NCBI GenBank assembly: GCA_025996815.1
Contig: BNTT01000033.1
Span: 1-25,106, forward strand
Direction of reading: 5' to 3'
DNA: 25,106 nt
DNA from: Bacteroidia bacterium
GTDB lineage: Bacteria; Bacteroidota; Bacteroidia; Bacteroidales; Azobacteroidaceae
The translations under genes and the position numbers were made by a program. How positions within the stretch are numbered: position 1 is the first letter of the stretch; the number at the start of each line of letters is the position of its first letter. This document shows, one piece after another, positions 6,428-14,651 of the stretch. The notes below the pieces were generated by a model. The model saw only the letters and a program-made list of their open reading frames with translations, was not told the DNA's origin and made no database searches.

Positions 6428-9208
6428 ATGCGACAAGTCACCATACTCCTATTGCTGATGTTTGCCGCAACGACGCAGGCTGCAGACAGTTATCGCTTTC
6501 GGACGATGTCGCCCGAAGGCGGCTTCTCCTATGATGGGGTGCAATCGGTGTTGCAAGACGATGACGGCTTTATTTGGGTATCGCAGGAAGACGAACTCTA
6601 CCGTTTTGACGGCTACCAATATAAGATGTATCATTCCTCCTTTACTGTCCACAACTCAGCGAAAGAATGGCTGTTTAAGGATATGAATATCGGCACTGAC
6701 GGCAAATTTTTTGTGAGCACCAACAATGGATTGTTTGTTTACAATAAAGAAGCCGACAGTTTTGAACTCGCCTGGGCGGATGCGTTAGACAGGGTTGAAT
6801 TGGATGCTCAAAACCGAGTCTGGTTGTGGCAGATGGGGGGATATTGGCGCATTTTGGATGTCGAAAAACAAACTTCCTACCGACCGTTGTACGATGGCGA
6901 TTCCATTTCCTACCTCTCTTCGGCTTTTTGCGTGAATCAAGCCGATTTATATCAGATTAGCAATTATGGGAAAATCTTTCTTTTCAATCAGACTACCCAA
7001 AATTTCTCTCTGTTTATGCTTACGCCCCATAGAGAAGGGCGCGTTTTAAGTGCCAAAGCGCATCAAGGCAAGTTGTGGGTGTTGGTGGCAAAGCACGGTT
7101 TATATAAAATTGATTTGGCGACCAAAACGATAGAGGCGCATTTTGACTATTCCGGAACGGAAAAACTTACGTTCACACCCCAATTTCATATAGATAAAAA
7201 CGGGCATATTTGGTTTGCTACGCGCGATGGCATTGAGATTTTTGACCCCGAGCAAAACACCTATACCTACTATAAACACGATGATGCCGACCCCTACAGT
7301 TTGCCAAACAATTCGGTTTGGACGATTACCGAAGACCGGCAACAAAATCTGTGGCTCGGAATGTATTCGGGGATAATGGCTTACGTCAATTTGAACGAAA
7401 AACGTGCCTTCGACTCGTTTTATCCAATGGATAAAATGCTAAACTACCGTGTTGTTTCGGCGTTTGCCGAAGACCAACTGTCGTGGTGGATTGGCACGGA
7501 AGGCGGCGGCATCAACCGGATGAATAAACGAACCGGACAATTTACCTATCTTACTCATAATTCGGACAATAGCCTTGCGTCCAACTATATAAAATCCCTC
7601 GTTGTGGATAACAATCAAAATCTGTGGATTGCCACTTTTTTGGGAGGATTGGATTGTTATGACCCGAAAAGGAATCAATTCAAACATTTTCTACACAACG
7701 CCAAGGACAAAAATTCGCTGCTCAACAACAATATGCGAAAAATCTTGCTCGAAGGCGATGAGGGGTTGTGGATAATCTACCAACAGCGCGGGATGGCGTT
7801 TTCATTCTATTCATTTAAAACACAAACGTTTACCCACTACAATTATCCCGATGAGAAAAAGTATTATTTGTTTGATATGGTGCGCGGCGCAGGCAATCAA
7901 TTGTGGCTGCTCGACAGTAAATCGCTGTATCGGATGGACACTCGAACGCGAGCCATCGAAGCCGTGCCGCTAAAAGACACGCTGTTTATGAACTTTTTCA
8001 CCGCCTGTCCGGATAGTGTCGGCAATCTGTGGCTCGGCACGACAGGCAACGGCTTGGTTAAATATGACCCGAAAACGGGCGATTTCACGACTTATAAAGA
8101 TATTCTAAAGCACAATGTGAAAGCCATTTACAGCATTGGTTGCGAGAGCCTGGGAAATATTTGGATGGGCACAGACAACGGCTTGGTCTATTACAACATA
8201 GCCAACAATGTGTTTTCGCGCTACGACACGCAGGATGGCACACAAGGCAGAGTTTATTATCCGTTTGCAGTGGCGCAAGGCGATGACGGCAGGATGTATT
8301 TCGGTGGTACCGGCGGTTTCACGATAGTCAATCCTGCGCTCATTTCGCACAACACCCACCAACCCAAAGCCCTCCTCGCGGAGTTTTTGATAGACAACCT
8401 GCCTGTCAAACTTCAATCTGTGATGCAGGATAGTGTCATCCGATTGAATCACAATCAAGCAAATTTCGGATTTCGATTGGCTGCGGACAATTATTTAATG
8501 CCCGAAAAAACACATTACAAATACCGCTTAGACGGATATGATGCCGATTGGCTCGAAATCGACGCATCCAATCGCATGGCTTTGTATGCCAAAGTTCCGC
8601 CCGGAAACTACACGTTTGAAGTGCTTGCCGCCAACAACGATGGCGTGTGGAGCGAAACGCCAACGGTGGTGAACATCCGTGTCAACCCTGCTCCATGGCT
8701 CAGCTGGTGGGCGTATGTTATCTACGGCTTGTTTGTGTTGGGCATCCTGTATCTGATTTTGCAAGTGTATTTGCACGATGTTGAGAAAAACAAAAACGAG
8801 GAGTTGCACAAAATTCAGATGACTTTCTACAAAAACTATTTTGTCAACATCGCCGATGCGGCAACCAACGAGCGGGACAAGGCACTATTGGAGAATTTTA
8901 ACAAAGTTGTGGAAGCCAATATGGGAAATTCCAAATTAAACATCGACTTCATCGCCTCCGAAATGAAAATGAGCCGAAGCAAGCTATTCACCGGCATAAA
9001 ATCACTGACAGGCAAATCTCCCAACGAATTTGTTCTGCACCAACGCCTGCGCAAAGCCGCCCGCCTCGTTGTTGAAACAAACCTCACAATACGCCAAATC
9101 ACAGACGAAGTAGGCTTAGAATCTCAAACCTATCTCGGCAAGGTCTTCAAAAAGGAGTTTGGCGAAACACCTACCGCATTTGCTGCAAAACATAGGAAAA
9201 AACTGTAA
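6428..9208 (+). CDS. Second membrane-bound 14-repeat propeller/Y_Y_Y/AraC regulator; no kinase
   Basis: Start set at the ATG at 6428 (MRQVTILLLLMFAATTQA, a clean signal peptide); upstream in-frame codons include only a TTG at 6404. The 926-residue protein has the same order as the minus-strand regulator. About fourteen propeller blades run from WVSQEDELYRFDG through WIGTEGGGINRMN and WMGTDNGLVYYN to YFGGTGGFTIVN. A complete Y_Y_Y domain follows (KYRLDGYDADWLEI, AANNDGVWSE), then a membrane helix around 758-782 and an AraC domain (IASEMKMSRSKLFTGIKSLT, ITDEVGLESQTYLGKVFKKE). Between helix and AraC lies MTFYKNYFVNIAD, which resembles the H-box approach of HTCS kinases (FFtNisHE) but lacks the histidine. 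This suggests an ancestral kinase-receiver block was lost. It sits directly upstream of the SusCD operon it probably controls. Confidence 0.9.
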   Translation: MRQVTILLLLMFAATTQAADSYRFRTMSPEGGFSYDGVQSVLQDDDGFIWVSQEDELYRFDGYQYKMYHSSFTVHNSAKEWLFKDMNIGTDGKFFVSTNNGLFVYNKEADSFELAWADALDRVELDAQNRVWLWQMGGYWRILDVEKQTSYRPLYDGDSISYLSSAFCVNQADLYQISNYGKIFLFNQTTQNFSLFMLTPHREGRVLSAKAHQGKLWVLVAKHGLYKIDLATKTIEAHFDYSGTEKLTFTPQFHIDKNGHIWFATRDGIEIFDPEQNTYTYYKHDDADPYSLPNNSVWTITEDRQQNLWLGMYSGIMAYVNLNEKRAFDSFYPMDKMLNYRVVSAFAEDQLSWWIGTEGGGINRMNKRTGQFTYLTHNSDNSLASNYIKSLVVDNNQNLWIATFLGGLDCYDPKRNQFKHFLHNAKDKNSLLNNNMRKILLEGDEGLWIIYQQRGMAFSFYSFKTQTFTHYNYPDEKKYYLFDMVRGAGNQLWLLDSKSLYRMDTRTRAIEAVPLKDTLFMNFFTACPDSVGNLWLGTTGNGLVKYDPKTGDFTTYKDILKHNVKAIYSIGCESLGNIWMGTDNGLVYYNIANNVFSRYDTQDGTQGRVYYPFAVAQGDDGRMYFGGTGGFTIVNPALISHNTHQPKALLAEFLIDNLPVKLQSVMQDSVIRLNHNQANFGFRLAADNYLMPEKTHYKYRLDGYDADWLEIDASNRMALYAKVPPGNYTFEVLAANNDGVWSETPTVVNIRVNPAPWLSWWAYVIYGLFVLGILYLILQVYLHDVEKNKNEELHKIQMTFYKNYFVNIADAATNERDKALLENFNKVVEANMGNSKLNIDFIASEMKMSRSKLFTGIKSLTGKSPNEFVLHQRLRKAARLVVETNLTIRQITDEVGLESQTYLGKVFKKEFGETPTAFAAKHRKKL

Positions 9209-9245
9209 AAAATGTCAATTTGAGATAAAAAAATGTCAATTTGAG
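9207..9245. repeat. Tandem 18-bp direct repeat after the second regulator gene
   Basis: AAAAAATGTCAATTTGAG occurs at 9207-9224 and again at 9228-9245, with only three bases between. The first copy begins inside the stop codon of the regulator gene. The second copy continues into the REP-like stretch described separately. No hairpin is formed by the repeats themselves. Confidence 0.75.
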
Positions 9246-9326
9246 CGAAGCGTTCCACAATCTTTCCACTAACTTTGTCCTCCGTTTAGTCACGAGATGC
9301 CATTGCGAGCTTGACCCGCAATCTCC
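9234..9326. repeat. Two degenerate REP-like elements flanking the SusC promoter
   Basis: The stretch 9234-9263 contains GTCAATTTGAGCGAAGCG followed by ACAATCT. The stretch 9298-9326 contains ATTGCG-N9-CGCAAT (9302-9307 paired with 9317-9322) followed by CTCCC. Both resemble the widespread intergenic pattern tcattgcgagcgaagc...caatct, which is my comparison from memory. The second copy forms a 6-bp stem that would lie in the leader of the SusC transcript, so it could affect mRNA structure. Confidence 0.45.
9270..9277 (+). promoter_or_regulatory. Candidate -7 box of the SusC-SusD-lipoprotein operon
   Basis: TAACTTTG fits TAnnTTTG and lies 93 bases before the SusC ATG, giving a leader of roughly 85-90 bases. 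No TTG is present at the normal -33 spacing, as expected if an AraC-type activator is needed. The only other content of the 162-base gap is the repeats and the small stem-loop at 9302-9322. Confidence 0.5.
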
Positions 9327-9370
9327 CGCGGCAGACAACAGATATTATAAACAATCTAATTTTATTGAGT

Positions 9371-12300
9371 ATGGAAAAAACATTTAGAAACTTTGCAAAC
9401 ATACTGCTAATCGGCGGTGTGTTAATCACGGGGGGGGGTGCAAACCACCTAAAAGCCGAATCTCCCCAAGAGGCAAAAATCGCCGTAACCGGCGTGGTGT
9501 CCGATGCGGATGGTCCCGTCATCGGCGCAAGTGTAGTAGAAAAAGGCAATCCGGGCAACGGTGTAGCAACCGATGTGGACGGAAAATACTCGCTCCGAGT
9601 ATCGCCAAGTGCCACCATCGCGGTGGCTTATCTGGGTTATTCAACCCAGGAAGTGCCCGTGAACGGGCAAACAACAATCAATGTAACACTCGCGGAAGAT
9701 GTCGGCACCCTCGACGAGGTGGTGGTTGTGGGTTTCGGTACGCAGAAAAAGGTCAATTTGACCGGTGCTATCAGCACGGTATCGGCTGAAGCCTTTGAGA
9801 ACCGTCCGGTTTCCAATATCGGGCAGGCTTTGCAGGGGCTGGTGCCTAACCTGAACATCAGTATTGCCAAAGGCGAATTGAATGAAACGCCTAAGTTCAA
9901 CATCCGTGGCGGCACGACGATGTCTTACAACACCGATGACAGTAAATGGCAGGTTGACAACGGCTCGCCACTGATTATTGTGGATGGCGTAGAATTGGAT
10001 GAAACTATGCTCAACCAAATGAATCCCAATGACATCGACGCGATGAGCGTGATAAAAGATGCTTCGGCTGCCGCTATTTACGGTACCAAAGCCACGTTTG
10101 GGGTGATTTTGATAACCACCAAATCGGGCAAGTTCAATCAGAAAGGCAAAATCAATTACAGCTACGAACTTTCTTATGATACCCCGACTGCGCTTCCCGA
10201 CATTATGAATGCCCTGGAAATTCAGCAAGCCTCTATGAATATGACCCGCTGGACATTGGGCACGCCATCGGCACTGGACGAGCAAAAGTTGGAAGCCATA
10301 AAAAAATATATGGCGAATCCGACCGATGAAAACCGCTATTTTATGAACGGCAGCTCCATTGTTTGGGTGGGCAATATGAATCCCTACAAGGAAGTGGTGC
10401 GCGATTGGACACCTACACAGAAGCATAACCTGTCGGTGTCGGGCGGCTCCGACAAGATGACCTACTATGTGTCGCTGGGCTATCAGGGCGAAGAAGGGAT
10501 GTATAAAATCCAAACTGACAGCCGCGAGCGTTACAACGGCACCGTGCGCGTGAACACGAAAGTAAAAGACTGGTTCAATATCGAAGGGAAAGTATCCTAT
10601 AATAAGGTAACTTTTGACGGTCCTTATATTCCGAGCTACAAAGGGAATATTTGGAATATTCTGCAACAGGATGCAGACAAAAACATCAATATGCCGATTA
10701 AGACCGGTCCCAACGACCCTATTCCAAACACTTATACCGACAACTTTCTGGGGTGGGTGGATTTTGGCGCAAGAACGACCAACACACGGCAAACAGCGGT
10801 GCTGTCTGTTTCACCGGAATTTATTATTATTCCTAAAGTGTTGAAAGTGAGGGCAGATATGTCTTATACGCCGCAAACCTATCGCGCCAATCGTCGCGTG
10901 CCGGAACACCGCTATGTAACCTACAATTGGGGTGCCACCGTGAGCGAGGTTTCCGAAACGACTGAAAATCAGGCACGTTTGGAACAGACACAAACGGATA
11001 CCTACTTGCTGAATGCGTATGCCGAATTTAATAAAACCTTTGCAGAGAAACATAATGTTTCGGCAGTGCTCGGTTTCAGTCAGGAAAAGGTGGATTACAG
11101 CCAGTTAGTGGAAAATTTGCACCGCCTGTTTTCGCCCGACATCCAAAATCCGGCAGTAGTGGAAGACATTGCATTGAATACGATGGAAACGGGCGGACAG
11201 ATACGCACCGGACGTTCGGTATTCGGTCGTATCAATTATAACTATGCCGAAAAATACCTCTTTGAGATGAACGGTCGCCAAGATGGCAGTTCGCGGTTTA
11301 CGCCTAACGAACGCTATTTCTTCTTCCCTTCGTTTTCGGCAGGATGGCGCATTTCGGAAGAATCTTTTATGGCACCGACCAAAGACTATCTCAGCAACTT
11401 GAAAGTGAGAGCCTCGTGGGGTAAATTAGGCAGTCAGCCGGAACTTTATTATCCCTATCAGGCAACGATGACGTCCGAATCGGCTTCCTATTGGATTGAC
11501 GGACAATATGTGACCAAAGTGAAAGCACCAAATCTTATATCGCCTACATTGACCTGGGAAAAAGCCGAAACGAGCAACTTTGGCGTGGATGCCGGATTTC
11601 TTGACAACAGGCTGAACGCATCGTTTGAGGTTTATCGGCGAACAACAACCGACATCTTAGTGGAAGGAACCGAAGCCTATCCCAACACATTGGGAACTAC
11701 CCCTCCAAGAAAAAATGCGGGCAGCATCGAAGCCAACGGCTGGGAATTGACTTTGCAGTGGACAGACAGGCTGGCAAACGGTTTACGCTATAATGCCGGC
11801 TTCAATTTGGCGGATGCTCGCACCAAAGTGTTGTCGTTTCCCTCCAATCCGGAGAAACTTATCGACGTTGATGCCGGAAACGGGACAACCAAAACATTGT
11901 ATGAAGGAGCATACGTGGGCGACATTTGGGGCTATGAAACGGGTGGCATCCTGCAAGCGGAAGATTTGGAACTCAACAGTGCAGGAACGGGCTACAATTT
12001 TTATGCGCCGAAACAGCAGGGCACGAACTATTACCCCGGCGACATCTGGTTTCGCGACCTCAATGGCGATGGATTGATAAATGGAGGCTCCAATACGGTG
12101 AATAATTCCGGCGACCGGCGCATCATTGGTAACAACACCCCGCGCTATCGTTACAACATCACCGGAGGGGCTTCGTGGATGGGGTTCGATGCCAGCATTT
12201 TCTTCTCGGGAGTTGGCGCAAGAGATGTCTGGACCAACAGTTACACCTATTGGGGTAGCACACAAAATGGTGCCGGCAGCAAATGGATGAACGAACAGGC

Positions 12301-12598
12301 ATGGCAACCCGACCGGACGAATGCCAAATTTCCGCGCTATTTGGGAACGAACAACAAAACTCCTCAAACAGGCTACTTGATGGACGGTTCTTACCTCCGC
12401 TTGAAACAGGCGGTGGTGGGCTATACTTTGCCAAGCAAGCTGACAGCAGGCACGGGAATTGAAAAAGTGCGCCTCTCATTGGCGGGCTACAACTTGTTTG
12501 AAATCACCGATGTGCCAACCGTGTTCGACCCCGACCAAATTTCGACAGCCTATCCATCCAAGCGAACGGTGGCTTTCAGTGCACAAATCACATTTTAA
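9371..12598 (+). CDS. SusC/RagA-like TonB-dependent outer-membrane receptor
   Basis: Start taken at the ATG at 9371 (MEKTFRNFANILLIGGVLIT, signal sequence); the open frame extends upstream to a TTG inside the leader, which is less likely. The 1075-residue length is normal for SusC proteins. Order: carboxypeptidase-regulatory-like domain (IAVTGVVSDADGPVIGASVV), hallmark LDEVVVVGFGTQKKVNLTGA, plug (FNIRGGTTMSYN, PLIIVDGVELD, AAAIYGTKATFGVILITTKS), barrel with HNLSVSGGSDKMTYYVSLGY, and a terminal phenylalanine as in outer-membrane barrels. It should import a glycan or oligosaccharide with the SusD encoded 19 bases downstream. A run of nine G residues at 9430-9438 lies within the signal-peptide region and could slip during replication, shifting the frame. 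Confidence 0.96.
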   Translation: MEKTFRNFANILLIGGVLITGGGANHLKAESPQEAKIAVTGVVSDADGPVIGASVVEKGNPGNGVATDVDGKYSLRVSPSATIAVAYLGYSTQEVPVNGQTTINVTLAEDVGTLDEVVVVGFGTQKKVNLTGAISTVSAEAFENRPVSNIGQALQGLVPNLNISIAKGELNETPKFNIRGGTTMSYNTDDSKWQVDNGSPLIIVDGVELDETMLNQMNPNDIDAMSVIKDASAAAIYGTKATFGVILITTKSGKFNQKGKINYSYELSYDTPTALPDIMNALEIQQASMNMTRWTLGTPSALDEQKLEAIKKYMANPTDENRYFMNGSSIVWVGNMNPYKEVVRDWTPTQKHNLSVSGGSDKMTYYVSLGYQGEEGMYKIQTDSRERYNGTVRVNTKVKDWFNIEGKVSYNKVTFDGPYIPSYKGNIWNILQQDADKNINMPIKTGPNDPIPNTYTDNFLGWVDFGARTTNTRQTAVLSVSPEFIIIPKVLKVRADMSYTPQTYRANRRVPEHRYVTYNWGATVSEVSETTENQARLEQTQTDTYLLNAYAEFNKTFAEKHNVSAVLGFSQEKVDYSQLVENLHRLFSPDIQNPAVVEDIALNTMETGGQIRTGRSVFGRINYNYAEKYLFEMNGRQDGSSRFTPNERYFFFPSFSAGWRISEESFMAPTKDYLSNLKVRASWGKLGSQPELYYPYQATMTSESASYWIDGQYVTKVKAPNLISPTLTWEKAETSNFGVDAGFLDNRLNASFEVYRRTTTDILVEGTEAYPNTLGTTPPRKNAGSIEANGWELTLQWTDRLANGLRYNAGFNLADARTKVLSFPSNPEKLIDVDAGNGTTKTLYEGAYVGDIWGYETGGILQAEDLELNSAGTGYNFYAPKQQGTNYYPGDIWFRDLNGDGLINGGSNTVNNSGDRRIIGNNTPRYRYNITGGASWMGFDASIFFSGVGARDVWTNSYTYWGSTQNGAGSKWMNEQAWQPDRTNAKFPRYLGTNNKTPQTGYLMDGSYLRLKQAVVGYTLPSKLTAGTGIEKVRLSLAGYNLFEITDVPTVFDPDQISTAYPSKRTVAFSAQITF

Positions 12599-12617
12599 TC
12601 ATTAAAAAATTAAGAAT

Positions 12618-14624
12618 ATGAAAAGAATAGTAAAATATATGTTCGCAGCGAGCGTGCTTGCAGGCTCTACAACTGCGTGTGATGACAATTTTTTGCAGCA
12701 AGACCCTTTCCAGAATTTGGCAGAAGGCTCTTTTCTGAAAAATGAAGGCGACTTGCCGATATATCTGAACGGCTTGTATGCCTTGTACGCCGAAGGTCAC
12801 CAAAGTGGCAATGCTTATGATGATGTGGCACCGACACAGATGAAAGGCAGTCCCATCGCGATGCCCGACCTTGCATCAGACAATGCTGTGGCATTTACCG
12901 GCACGGCAGGTAATCCGTCCGCCCGCTTAGACGGCACATACAAGACTCCGACCGACGGCTCTAAAACAGCGAATGGTTGGGATTGGACTTCGCTGAAGCA
13001 GGTAAACTATTTCCTGAAACACGTCCACGATGCCGATGGCTCGGTTTCCGACCCAAGCGCATTGAATAAATGGATTGCCGAAGCCTGTTTCTTCAAGGCG
13101 TGGGACTACTACAAAAAATTGTACATTTTTGGCGAAGTGCCCTGGTTTGACTTGGATTTGAATGTGGATTCACCGGAGTTGTATGCGCCGCGAACGCCCC
13201 GTGTGGAATTGGCAGACTCTATCCTGTCGCTGCTCAATTTTGCCGTTGCCAACATCAAAGACGGAGGCGCGGCAGACGGGCGCATCAATCGCGATATGGT
13301 AAACTTCCTGAAAGCGCGTTTTTGCCTGTTTGAAGGCACGTTCCGCAAATATCACACCGAACTCGGCTTACAAAGCTCGGCGAATAAATTTTTGGCAGAG
13401 GTTGAAACAGCCTGTGAAGCCATCATCGCCACCAATCGCTATGAGTTGTTCAAAGCGAAAGCAAAAACACCTTCCTATCCCGGAACGGTGATTGACTCCT
13501 ATTGGCAAATGTTTGGACAGGTGCAGTCGCCGGCTGCCGATGGCAACAAAGAAGCCATTCTGGCGCGTGTATATGATGGTCCCGAGGGTAAATTGGGGCA
13601 CGGGATGTCGCGTTACTACATTATGAATCGCGGCAATGCTTCGGGGCGTTACAGCAAGGGAGCGACCAAGTCGTTTATCGAAGATTATCTCTGTATTGAC
13701 GGACAAACGATTTCTACCAGTCCGCTTTTCAAAGGCTACGACGGTCTGTGGGAAGAGTTGGACAACCGCGACCCGCGCCTGACACAGACGGTGGAAAAGC
13801 CGGGCACCTATTTGACCATCTTCGACCGCGACAAAGCCACGTTGAGCCTCGCCGACAACGGTCTCAAATATCCTGAAATCACGTACAACTGCCCCACAGC
13901 CAATCAGTGCGTAACCGGCGGTCCTTCCGTAACCGGTTATTATATCATCAAGCACATGACAACCGACTTGCCGTCTAATGGTTCTACCGCCAAAGGTCGC
14001 CAAACGGCGGTTATGTTCCGCTACGGCGAAGTGCTGCTGATGCTGGCAGAAGCAAAGGCTGAATTGGGAACGCTCACAAGCGGTGATTTGGACAGAACAG
14101 TCAACCAATTGCGCGAACGGGCAGGTTTCGATTTTGCAACGTATCCCAACAGCAGGTTGACCACAACAAATGCGCCGGCAGACCCGCGTCTGGATGCCAT
14201 CTGGGCAAGTGCCGTAGATTACTCCGTAACGCCTCTTCTTCGGGAAATTCGCCGCGAACGCCGTGTTGAGATGGCTCAAGAAGGCTTGCGCCGCGAAGAT
14301 TTGGTGCGCTGGAAAGCCGGCAAACTGATGGAAGTGCCATTGAGAGGGATGAAATTTACCGCCGAAAAACAGGCTTTGTACAATGGAAGTAATGTAGGCA
14401 AAGTGGTGGATGGGGTTAAAATCACCGCCTTCCAAGCGAAAAAAGATATTGATGTGTTTGTGGATACCGACGGCTTCATCATTGGATTTCCAAAATCACC
14501 GAATGTAACGAACGGTACATTGAAATGGGAAGACCGCTATTATTACTGGCCTATTCCACTTGAAGAGTTGGAGTTAAATAAAAAATTGACGCAAAATCCG
14601 GGTTGGACGGATATTGCGCGCTAA
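12618..14624 (+). CDS. SusD/RagB-like surface glycan-binding lipoprotein
   Basis: A 668-residue SusD-family protein directly after SusC, the invariant gene pairing of these loci. SusD forms the lid over the SusC barrel and captures the glycan at the cell surface. The signal ends MFAASVLAGSTTAC with lipid Cys21, followed by acidic DDNF, consistent with surface export in Bacteroidetes. Recognisable SusD features: the early FLQQDPFQNLAEGSF, the TPR-like helix LNKWIAEACFFKAWDYYKKL with FGEVPWFD, the ALL-helical AVMFRYGEVLLMLAEAKAEL followed by VNQLRERAGF, and IRRERRVEMAQEGLRREDLVRW. The C-terminus YYYWPIPLEELELN...QNPGW is the standard SusD ending. At 668 residues it is somewhat longer than many family members. 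Confidence 0.95.
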   Translation: MKRIVKYMFAASVLAGSTTACDDNFLQQDPFQNLAEGSFLKNEGDLPIYLNGLYALYAEGHQSGNAYDDVAPTQMKGSPIAMPDLASDNAVAFTGTAGNPSARLDGTYKTPTDGSKTANGWDWTSLKQVNYFLKHVHDADGSVSDPSALNKWIAEACFFKAWDYYKKLYIFGEVPWFDLDLNVDSPELYAPRTPRVELADSILSLLNFAVANIKDGGAADGRINRDMVNFLKARFCLFEGTFRKYHTELGLQSSANKFLAEVETACEAIIATNRYELFKAKAKTPSYPGTVIDSYWQMFGQVQSPAADGNKEAILARVYDGPEGKLGHGMSRYYIMNRGNASGRYSKGATKSFIEDYLCIDGQTISTSPLFKGYDGLWEELDNRDPRLTQTVEKPGTYLTIFDRDKATLSLADNGLKYPEITYNCPTANQCVTGGPSVTGYYIIKHMTTDLPSNGSTAKGRQTAVMFRYGEVLLMLAEAKAELGTLTSGDLDRTVNQLRERAGFDFATYPNSRLTTTNAPADPRLDAIWASAVDYSVTPLLREIRRERRVEMAQEGLRREDLVRWKAGKLMEVPLRGMKFTAEKQALYNGSNVGKVVDGVKITAFQAKKDIDVFVDTDGFIIGFPKSPNVTNGTLKWEDRYYYWPIPLEELELNKKLTQNPGWTDIAR

Positions 14625-14651
14625 ACAACAAACTAAAAAAAAGAAAAAGAT

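Noticed and set aside
9641..10792. Minus-strand open frame of 383 codons inside the second SusC gene
   Set aside because: Antisense to conserved plug and barrel sequence; no family resemblance.
13368..14435. Minus-strand open frame of 355 codons inside susD
   Set aside because: Antisense shadow of SusD; its translation shows no recognisable domain.
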